Of a stretch of 33,699 nt of DNA, positions 25,487 to 32,706 are shown one piece after another. The notes under the pieces are model-generated. The model was not told the origin of the DNA. It did not search any database and saw only the letters and a list, made by a program, of their open reading frames with translations. The translations under genes and the position numbers were made by a program. The first letter of the stretch is position 1. Every line of letters begins with the position of its first letter. The DNA is from an uncultured Bacteroidales bacterium. Lineage in GTDB: Bacteria > Bacteroidota > Bacteroidia > Bacteroidales > UBA932. The stretch spans positions 1-33,699 of the forward strand of contig ONOH01000020.1 in the NCBI GenBank assembly GCA_900319405.1, given 5' to 3'.

Positions 25487-25813
25487 TCAGAACTTGAAGG
25501 GCACTTTCTTTACACCGGGGCCATAAATGGTTTTGAAGTCGTCCCGCATCGAGATGACGTGATAACCTGCTTCGCGCCACTGCCTGCCCAGGGCACGGGC
25601 GATGAAGCGGTCGGAACCCGATACGACATAGGAGGTGAAACCATAATCCTTCAGATAATCGAACACCTCCAGCATCGGCTTGTAGAAGCTTTCTCCGTAG
25701 GTCATGCCGGTAAAGCCGTTGGCCGGGGTGGAAGCATAGGATTTTACATAGCTGTCGAACTCTGCCAGCGTCAGGCCCGAGTAAGCCTTTGCCGCCGCCC
25801 GGGCGTGAATCAG
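25487..25813 (-). pseudogene. Remnant of a HAD-superfamily phosphatase, 5'-truncated and internally deleted
   Basis: The frame directly after the GH78-GH3 stop reads KAYSGLTLAEFDSYVKSY, then GMTYGESFYKPMLEVFDYLK, GFTSYVVSGSDRF, then at once REAGYHVISMRDDFKTIYG and a stop at 25487. Exported HAD hydrolases of Bacteroidota have this middle block and this C-terminus. In the complete proteins, however, the two are about 100 or more residues apart, and the block is preceded by about 100 residues carrying the DxDGT nucleophile motif. Both parts are missing here. No start codon exists before the internal Met at 25705, which would give only 72 residues, so the product is unlikely to be active. The intact terminator behind it suggests that it is the old end of this operon. 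Confidence 0.75.
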
Positions 25814-28800
25814 TTATTTCTCTCACCTATTATCCCTCCGGCAAGCTTCACCCGGCCGACGGTGATGCGCTCGTCGGCATTCTTGCCCAGCCACACTTCA
25901 AACCAGCCTTCCTCCACGCGCTGGACCATATCGGCATCCCAAAGGGAAAAACCCCGGTACGGTACTTCCAGTTCCACTTCCCGGCTTTCTCCGGGAGCCA
26001 GGGTAATGCGCCGGAAGGCGGCCAGCTGTTTCATAGGACGCACCACGGAGGCCAGTTCGTCGCGAAGATAGAGCTGGACCACCTCGTCGCCGGCCACGGA
26101 GCCGGTGTTGGTCACGGTCACTTTCACTTTCAGGGACCGGCCTTCTTCCAGCGTTTCAGGAACTTCGAAACCGCTGTAGGCAAAACTTGTATAACTGAGT
26201 CCGTAGCCGAAAGGATACAGCGGCGAACCGTCGTTCTCCACATAACCGTAGCCACGTCCGCTGGGTTTGATGGAATAATAGTAAGGATTCTGGCCGATAT
26301 TGCGCACCCAGCTGAAAGGAAGGCGTCCGCCAGGGTTGCGCGCCCCGGTGAGGACATCGGCCACGGCCCGTCCGCCCTGCTCGCCGGAATACCAGGCTTC
26401 CAGCACCGCTGCGGCACCGTCCACCCAGTCGGAAATGTCGATGACCGCCCCGTTGTGCAGCACCACGACCACCGGTTTCCCTGTAGCGATGAGCTCCCGC
26501 ACCATTTTTTCCTGGTCAATCCGGACGTGGTTTTTCTGCTGCGCTCCGATGATGACGCCCCCCTCTTCCCGGCGGACGTTCATCGTGGCCGAAGGAAGGG
26601 CGAAACTGCTGCGGTCGCTACCCTCCTCTTCTGTAATGGAAGGGAAAAAGAGCAGCACGTCGCAGCCGCGGGCTACCGAGGCCACCTCCTGTCCCCGGCT
26701 CAGGACCACCTCGCCGCCATAGGCGGCCTTCAGACCCTCGTAAGGGGTTATGGCACCCTCGCCGTTCCAGCCGCCGTATCCTCCGCTGTAGTCTCCCAGG
26801 TTCAGTTCATCCGCCGCAGGGCCGAAGAGTCCGATTCTCCCCGTGCCCTTCAGCGGCAGGATGCCGTCGTTTTTCAAAAGGGTCATCGCCTTGACGGCGC
26901 TCTCGTACGCCAACTCCCGGTGCTCCGGGGTGCGGACCGACTCATCGGCCCTGTCAGCCTCCACAAAGGGATGGTCAAAGAGGCCCAGTTCGAACTTGAG
27001 GGTGAGGACGCGGCGGACGGCTTCGTCCAGGACAGGCATCGGGATGCTGCCGTCCTCCACCTTGGAAAGAAGGCCGGCCGATGTGTTGTGCAGCTGGAGG
27101 TCCAGGCCGCCGCCCAGGCACATCGCCAGGGCGTCTTCTTCCGTCAGGGCCATCCGGTGCGCCTTACTGACGATATCCACGGCGCCATAGTCCGATACCA
27201 CGATGCCCCTGAAGCCCCATTCCTTTTTGAGGATTTCGTTCAGAAGGCGGCTGTTGCAGGAAGCCGGAATGCCATCCACGGAGTTGTAGGCCGACATGAT
27301 TCCCCGGGCGCCGCCTTCCTGGACGCAGGCGCGAAAGGGTTCCAGATACACTTCCCGCAACTCCCTCCATGAGGTGACGGAAGCGAAGGAGTCGTGTCCT
27401 CCTTCGCCGTAATTGTCCACAAAATGCTTGGGGGTGGCCACCACGCCGCCTTCCTCCAGGGCTTTCACATAGGCTACGCCCATCCGGGAATTCAGGAGCA
27501 CGTCCTCTCCGTAGCTTTCCTGTCCGCGGCCCCAACGCTGGTCGCGGGTGATGTTGACCACCGGCGCATAGACCTGGCGCACGCCCACGGCACGAAGTTC
27601 CCGTGCCACAACCTGCCCCACCCGGTAATACAGATCCGCATCGAAGGTGGCCGCCATAGCGATGCTCTGCGGAAAGCAGGTAGCGTCTCCCCACTGCGCC
27701 CCGTGAAGGGCTTCTCCGTGCTGGAGCACCGGAATGCCCCAACGGCTGGCTTCCATCGAGCGACGCGTATCCTCGTTGATGGCCTCGGCCTTGGCCTTCG
27801 GGCTTGCCCCCGGCATAAAATGCCCCACATTGCGGACGTGGCCCTTGCGGTAGTCCCGCCGGTCATAAAATTCCTCCATGAACAGCAGCTGGGCGCTGAT
27901 CTGGTCCACCTTCTCTTCCACGGACATCCGTTTCATCAGGTCCCGGACCCGCTTTTCCACCGGGAGGGAGGCATCACGGAATTTCATTCCGGCGGTGTTC
28001 TCCCGTTTGACGCTGAGCGGCAGACGATGCTTGCCGGGGCCGAGGGTCTTGCTGACCCGGGTTTCCGGCAGGGAAACCTCCGCGAGCGTTCCCCCGGGCA
28101 CGGTAACTTCCATAAAGTTTCCGCTCCGGCTGTAGGTGACCGCGATGGTCCCCGCCACCGTGGGGAAGGAAAGGAAACACTCGTCAAAGACATAGGGATC
28201 GGGACGCACGGAGAACCGCTTCCAGGCGGGATCCAGCGGAACGACACCCAGCATCCGCGAAGGGAAGACAGACAACGGACCGCCGCTCCAGGCGTGGTTC
28301 ACGCTGCCGCAGTCCCAGTCTCCGTTTACACCCACCCTCCAGGTCTCGAAGAGTGTGTCGTAGAAGGGATGGTTCACCATAAAGTCGTAGCGGCGGCGCT
28401 CCCGCTCCAGGGCATAATCCCCGTGGCCGATGGCAAAGAGTGCCTCCATAACGTACTTCTCCATATACGGGCTGGCAAACTCCTGGGTCTTCAGTACCTC
28501 ATAGATGGCATCATACTGATCCCGGCCGGCCACACCGGCAAGAACCGCAAGGGCATTCACCCTGTCGTCGGGTTCCCCCTGGAATTCCGGGTGCCGGTAG
28601 AAGGAACCCGTCCAGGTTTCGCGCCGGATGGCTTCGCGAAGAGCAAGCATCCGGCTCCAGTAGGCGGCCCCTTCGTCGGGCAGTCCTATGGCGTCGGCCA
28701 TATTCGAAATGCCTTGCAGGGCCAGCACGTACCACAGGTTCTGCAACATTCTCAAATCGCGGTTGTCACCCCAGTCTCCCCAGTTCCAGTCTCCTTTGTG

Positions 28801-30225
28801 CCATTCCACCAGGCCGTCCTCACCGATATGGTAGGTAGCCAGGTAACGCTTCACCGCAGGGTATGCATAGCGGATTGTTTCCAGGTCTCCGGTGTTCATA
28901 TAATAGGTCCAGAAACCGTAATATCCCACGGCCGCCAGCATCTGGCAAGGCAGTTCCGACCTGTATTTTCCGGGAATGGGCGAGAAGAGGATATCGTCCG
29001 GGCGCTGCCAGTCGCAGAGCTCACGGATGCCTTTCCGTATCAGGGAATACAGCGAGGGAGAGTAGGTGTAGAAACTCTCTCCCAGGATGGTCACGATGTC
29101 TCCCCACCACTGGGCGCGTTCGCGTTCCGGACAGTCGAAGAAAGTGTCGCGGGAATTCACATAAATGGTCCTCAGGCCCTTCTGCCAAAAGCGGTTATAA
29201 AATTCCTCCGAGCAGGTGAAGCGACCATCGGGCGCGGCATCGTAACCAGTTTCCCGGTAGGCAAGGCCCGTCACGCGCGCACCATGCTCCACCGTCAGGA
29301 TGATCCGCTGTCCGCTGAGCCAGCCCAGCGACTCGTAGGTCTGCCGGCCGGCTTTGGTGATGTACTCGGCCCTGAGGCACTCCACGCCCACTTTGGAGTG
29401 GTCGGTTTCTATCACAATCCGGTGCCCGCCGCTTTCGTCCTCTATCGTAAGGACGGGGGTCATCTGCATATTGTGGGGCAGCGTAGCGCGTACGGTATCC
29501 GCCTCGGCGCCGGATTTCGTCTCAAAGCTTATCTCCTTGATGCCGAAGTCCTTCCACTGGGGAATGGGACGCAAGTGCAGGCGGCCCAGGGTGTTTTCCC
29601 GTATTACCACCGGAGAGAATCCCTCCGGGGTGCCTGTCTGCCAGCCCTCCAGGTCTTTCCGGGCATCGAAGAGGATGTTGGATTCGGGAAGGCGGTAGTT
29701 GGGTTCGGGAAGATCCACGGCCGTCCCGTAAGCGGGATGCACGCGGCACATCCAGTCGTCCGGGCCGATGGCCGGACAGTCAAACCACAGCTGCGGGGTT
29801 CCGCTGTTCGAGTGCGAGAATCCTTCCTTTCCGAAAAACCACAGCAGCAGGGCCACCCGGTTCTCCCCCTTCTTCAGGTAGGGAGCCAGGTCCACGCTGT
29901 CGAAATAACTGTCCGCAGGGTTGGGGCCGCGTTTGAGGTTGCCTTCGAAGACCGCCAGCTCCCCGTTCACCCACAGCCAATACTTGCTGTCGGCGGAAAT
30001 CCGGGCAAGGGCCTCGGAAGGAACCTTTTCCAGGTTCACATCCTTCCTGAATGCGATCCACTGGTTGGGGGCGTCCGTTGTCCCCGGACAGCCCATCGTA
30101 TGGTCGATCTCCACGATTTCCTCCTTGGGAGGTTCCCACTGCGGACTGTCTTTCCCTCCGTCGGCCTTTCCGCCACAGGCGGCCAGGATGATCAGCGCTG
30201 CCAGCGCAAATCCCGTTTTCTTCAT
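25810..30225 (-). CDS. GH78 alpha-L-rhamnosidase / GH3 beta-glycosidase bifunctional lipoprotein
   Basis: The protein has 1471 residues in one uninterrupted frame, with lipoprotein signal MKKTGFALAALIILAAC. Residues about 40-725 form a GH78-like unit: N-terminal beta-sandwiches (YWLWVNGELAVFEGN), alpha/alpha barrel with acid E369 in DCPERERAQWWGD, and candidate base E627 in LFETWRVGV. From M747 (MKFRDASLPVEKRVRDLMKR) a complete GH3 enzyme follows: barrel with KHF and nucleophile D1012 in VVSDYGAVD, alpha/beta sandwich, and a C-terminal FnIII-like domain (YPFGYGLSYTSF, VTNTGSVAGDEVVQLYL). The combination would remove a capping rhamnose and then the beta-linked sugar beneath it, as in rutinosides or rhamnosylated side chains. 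It starts 6 nt after the small phosphodiesterase gene. The aglycone or polymer is unknown, and the GH3 part could be a glucosidase or a xylosidase. Confidence 0.9.
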   Translation of the reverse strand: MKKTGFALAALIILAACGGKADGGKDSPQWEPPKEEIVEIDHTMGCPGTTDAPNQWIAFRKDVNLEKVPSEALARISADSKYWLWVNGELAVFEGNLKRGPNPADSYFDSVDLAPYLKKGENRVALLLWFFGKEGFSHSNSGTPQLWFDCPAIGPDDWMCRVHPAYGTAVDLPEPNYRLPESNILFDARKDLEGWQTGTPEGFSPVVIRENTLGRLHLRPIPQWKDFGIKEISFETKSGAEADTVRATLPHNMQMTPVLTIEDESGGHRIVIETDHSKVGVECLRAEYITKAGRQTYESLGWLSGQRIILTVEHGARVTGLAYRETGYDAAPDGRFTCSEEFYNRFWQKGLRTIYVNSRDTFFDCPERERAQWWGDIVTILGESFYTYSPSLYSLIRKGIRELCDWQRPDDILFSPIPGKYRSELPCQMLAAVGYYGFWTYYMNTGDLETIRYAYPAVKRYLATYHIGEDGLVEWHKGDWNWGDWGDNRDLRMLQNLWYVLALQGISNMADAIGLPDEGAAYWSRMLALREAIRRETWTGSFYRHPEFQGEPDDRVNALAVLAGVAGRDQYDAIYEVLKTQEFASPYMEKYVMEALFAIGHGDYALERERRRYDFMVNHPFYDTLFETWRVGVNGDWDCGSVNHAWSGGPLSVFPSRMLGVVPLDPAWKRFSVRPDPYVFDECFLSFPTVAGTIAVTYSRSGNFMEVTVPGGTLAEVSLPETRVSKTLGPGKHRLPLSVKRENTAGMKFRDASLPVEKRVRDLMKRMSVEEKVDQISAQLLFMEEFYDRRDYRKGHVRNVGHFMPGASPKAKAEAINEDTRRSMEASRWGIPVLQHGEALHGAQWGDATCFPQSIAMAATFDADLYYRVGQVVARELRAVGVRQVYAPVVNITRDQRWGRGQESYGEDVLLNSRMGVAYVKALEEGGVVATPKHFVDNYGEGGHDSFASVTSWRELREVYLEPFRACVQEGGARGIMSAYNSVDGIPASCNSRLLNEILKKEWGFRGIVVSDYGAVDIVSKAHRMALTEEDALAMCLGGGLDLQLHNTSAGLLSKVEDGSIPMPVLDEAVRRVLTLKFELGLFDHPFVEADRADESVRTPEHRELAYESAVKAMTLLKNDGILPLKGTGRIGLFGPAADELNLGDYSGGYGGWNGEGAITPYEGLKAAYGGEVVLSRGQEVASVARGCDVLLFFPSITEEEGSDRSSFALPSATMNVRREEGGVIIGAQQKNHVRIDQEKMVRELIATGKPVVVVLHNGAVIDISDWVDGAAAVLEAWYSGEQGGRAVADVLTGARNPGGRLPFSWVRNIGQNPYYYSIKPSGRGYGYVENDGSPLYPFGYGLSYTSFAYSGFEVPETLEEGRSLKVKVTVTNTGSVAGDEVVQLYLRDELASVVRPMKQLAAFRRITLAPGESREVELEVPYRGFSLWDADMVQRVEEGWFEVWLGKNADERITVGRVKLAGGIIGERNN

Positions 30226-30231
30226 AGGCCC

Positions 30232-31128
30232 CTATTCAAATACTTCTATCACTTTTCCACGCCAGCTCTGCGGGGTTTCCAGATTCAGGATGCGGGCCAC
30301 GGTGGCGGCCATATCGTACTGAATCATCGTCTCCTTGATCTGGTGGTTTTTCTTCACGCCCTTTCCCCAGATCACGAAGGGAGTCTGGATTTCCAGCTGG
30401 TCGTGTCCCCCGTGGTGGTGGCCGACGTGACCGTGGTCGGAAGTAATCATAATAATGCTGTCATCATAGATTCCGGCGGCCTTCACGCCTTCCACAATCT
30501 GGCGGACCCGTTCGTCCACCTTGGGTAGTTCGGCATAATACTCTTCCGAGCCCTGGCCGTAGGAATGGCCCATATGGTCCAGCGCATCGATGTGGATAAA
30601 GCACAGCACAGGCTTTTTCTCTGTGATGTATTTCACGCTTTCGGTGACAATGTCGTCGGGGTTCTGCGAAGCATTGGCAATCCGCTTGTAATAGTCCAGG
30701 CACAGGGTGTCGGCATAATTGAGGAAATCCCCCCACTCGCACACCACGCCGCATTCCTCTGCGGGACGCTGCTCTTTCATCAGGTGGAAGAAGGTAGGCT
30801 GCGCCTTGTGCTGCGTCAGGTACAAGGGCTCAAAAGTGGGATAGGGATCGTTGTTGGTGATTCCGGACGATTCGACCGGGGTGCCGTTCATCATTGCGGC
30901 CCAGTTGGCACCGCTGATGGATGGGAGTACAACCCGCTTGTTCAGGGTCCAGGAACCTTCCTGCATCATTTCACGGATAAAGGGATACTCCCCCTTTTCC
31001 ATACACCAGGTACCCCAGCCGTCCAGGCCGATGACAATCACGTGGGAAGCCAGTTCTTTCCGGGTGGCCGGCTCACTGCAGGAAACAAGCATCAGCGCCG
31101 CTGCAAAAGCAAAGAGAATCTTTTTCAT
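30232..31128 (-). CDS. Alkaline-phosphatase-superfamily phosphodiesterase (NPP-like) lipoprotein
   Basis: The protein has 298 residues with lipoprotein signal MKKILFAFAAALMLVSC. The metal-binding pattern of nucleotide pyrophosphatase/phosphodiesterase-type enzymes is present: D36 (VIGLDGWG), a likely serine nucleophile S72 in LPSISGANW where relatives usually have threonine, D181 and H185 (IDALDHMGH), D231-H232 (TSDHGHVGHHHGGH) and a final GGH histidine. It is compact, with no accessory domain. Such enzymes hydrolyse phosphodiester or phosphomonoester bonds outside the cytoplasm. The gene is separated by 15 nt from the PA14-bearing relative upstream and by 6 nt from GH78-GH3 downstream. The substrate is unknown. 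Confidence 0.87.
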   Translation of the reverse strand: MKKILFAFAAALMLVSCSEPATRKELASHVIVIGLDGWGTWCMEKGEYPFIREMMQEGSWTLNKRVVLPSISGANWAAMMNGTPVESSGITNNDPYPTFEPLYLTQHKAQPTFFHLMKEQRPAEECGVVCEWGDFLNYADTLCLDYYKRIANASQNPDDIVTESVKYITEKKPVLCFIHIDALDHMGHSYGQGSEEYYAELPKVDERVRQIVEGVKAAGIYDDSIIMITSDHGHVGHHHGGHDQLEIQTPFVIWGKGVKKNHQIKETMIQYDMAATVARILNLETPQSWRGKVIEVFE

Positions 31129-31143
31129 ATTATTTCAGCTTGG

Positions 31144-32706
31144 TTATTCATAATAAAGCATCGCGGCAGGCAGGTTCGCATAATTCAAGCCTTCCCCTTC
31201 CAGGCCGATCTCCAGGTCTTCTCCGCCATAATTCTCCCAATACTGCACCTGGAGGCGGTGATAACCGGCACCCAGCCGATACCAGCCCTGGCGGTATCCG
31301 CCGCCGTCGCGGTCCACGTCCCAGAGGAGTTTCCCGTCCAGGAAGAGTTTGGCTCCGTCGTCACAGGCAAAGGAGAGCAGGTACAAGCCTTCCTTCTCGA
31401 TTTTCATCAGGCCGCTGAACTCAAAGCCGAAGTGATCTTCCCGCTTTTTGCAGTCGGTAGAGAAGACGGGAGCAATGCCTCGGGCCTTCACGGGCGCGGC
31501 CAGCATCTCGGGAACGCTCATAATCTTATCGTCTTCGTGGTAGATATAGCGGAGACCATTCCCCTTGGGAGCGGCTTTCACCGCCTCAAAGCTGTCCAGC
31601 GCCGTCGGCTTTTCGGGCTCTTTGTAGTAATGGGGGTCGATGGGATCGCACTTGACACCGTTCCCGGGCGTGAAGTCCACTCCCAGAATGGAGGCGATGG
31701 TGGCGGCGAACTGCTTGGTGTAGAAGATGCCGTTGTCGGAGGTTTCTCCCAAAACGGGGATATCCTTACCAAAGGCAATGAACCAGGTCTGGTCGGCCCC
31801 ACGGACACTGGCGCTGTGGCTGTTGAAGGCCTCACCATAACCGCGGCCGTGGTCGGTAGTGAGGATATAGCTGGTCTTTCCCTTGTAGTACGGGTCGGAC
31901 TCGCAAAACTCCACGATGCGTCGGATGAAAAGATCGGTCCAGTGAATGGCATCCATATAATGGTCATACTCACGGCTGTGGGCATATTCGTCGGTGTCTC
32001 CAAAACCTACGTAAAACACCTTGGGATGATCTTTCCGCAGGGTTTCCATCGCCATACCATAGGTGATGTAATCCATCCGCTCGCTGCCTCCGAAGCCTCC
32101 GTCCGGCGAACCGGCATCCATATCCTGAAGGATATCGGCCACATAACTTTGGGTGATGGCAGGCTCGTGCGCACTGCTGGCCGGGATAGCGCCGCGCTCG
32201 TTGTTGACAGCAAAACGGATGCTCTCCCAGGAGGAATACATCATTACTTTTCCCTTGTATCGGGGATCCTGGTTCACCACCTCCAGAACACTCTGGTTGG
32301 GATTGGGAATGGGGTCGTTGGAATTGATGCGTTCGTCATCGGCCCAGCCGCAGAACATTTCGCTGTAGCCGGGATAGGAGAAACTCATCTGGTTGTCCAC
32401 CTGCATAAAGCTGTTCTTTTCGCGGTTTCCGATCAGGTAACCGTGCTCCGGAACATAACTCCAGACAAAGGGCATCAGGGCGCTGCGGCGCTCCTGAGGA
32501 GTTTCCCTCCAGTATTTGGACTGAAGGGCCGACGGATTCCTCACATACTTGGGGTTCCCCACCAGGGCCTCATCGGCCCCGGAAAAGAGTTCCTGCCAGC
32601 GCAGGCCGTCAAAAGTGATGATTACCAGACGGGGATCATCGTCCCCCTTGCTGCAGGATACCAGCGCCATCAACGCTACCGCCAACACGACGACAAATTT
32701 TTTCAT
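31144..32706 (-). CDS. Alkaline-phosphatase-fold hydrolase with C-terminal PA14-like domain, probable surface lipoprotein
   Basis: The protein has 520 residues. Signal MKKFVVVLAVALMALVSC is followed by SKGDDDP, an acidic stretch that resembles the Bacteroidota lipoprotein export signal for outer-surface display. Residues about 25-370 are an alkaline-phosphatase-type domain: D33 (ITFDGLRW), possible nucleophile S110 in FSYPGYSEM, D239 and H243 (GDTDEYAH), D285-H286 (TTDHGRGYG). Residues about 395-520 resemble a PA14/GLEYA sugar-binding beta-barrel (LYLLSFACDDGAKLFLDGKL, WYRLGAGYHRLQVQYWENYG). It could be a phosphodiesterase or phosphatase acting on a glycan held by PA14. The nucleophile assignment is tentative. 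The start codon overlaps the stop of the regulator gene by 4 nt, so the two are coupled. Confidence 0.85.
   Translation of the reverse strand: MKKFVVVLAVALMALVSCSKGDDDPRLVIITFDGLRWQELFSGADEALVGNPKYVRNPSALQSKYWRETPQERRSALMPFVWSYVPEHGYLIGNREKNSFMQVDNQMSFSYPGYSEMFCGWADDERINSNDPIPNPNQSVLEVVNQDPRYKGKVMMYSSWESIRFAVNNERGAIPASSAHEPAITQSYVADILQDMDAGSPDGGFGGSERMDYITYGMAMETLRKDHPKVFYVGFGDTDEYAHSREYDHYMDAIHWTDLFIRRIVEFCESDPYYKGKTSYILTTDHGRGYGEAFNSHSASVRGADQTWFIAFGKDIPVLGETSDNGIFYTKQFAATIASILGVDFTPGNGVKCDPIDPHYYKEPEKPTALDSFEAVKAAPKGNGLRYIYHEDDKIMSVPEMLAAPVKARGIAPVFSTDCKKREDHFGFEFSGLMKIEKEGLYLLSFACDDGAKLFLDGKLLWDVDRDGGGYRQGWYRLGAGYHRLQVQYWENYGGEDLEIGLEGEGLNYANLPAAMLYYE

Noticed and set aside
25320-25826. 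In-frame N-terminal extension of the GH9 gene up to 25826
   Set aside because: It would cross the terminator, the promoter and the HAD remnant. The ATG at 25319 gives a proper lipoprotein signal.
27394-30528. Very long open frame (1044 codons) on the plus strand opposite GH78-GH3, with similar ones at 2786-4972, 9537-11723 and 11864-14617
   Set aside because: These mirror the codon bias of GC-rich minus-strand genes, have no recognisable domains, signal peptides or ribosome sites, and lie wholly over clear enzyme genes.
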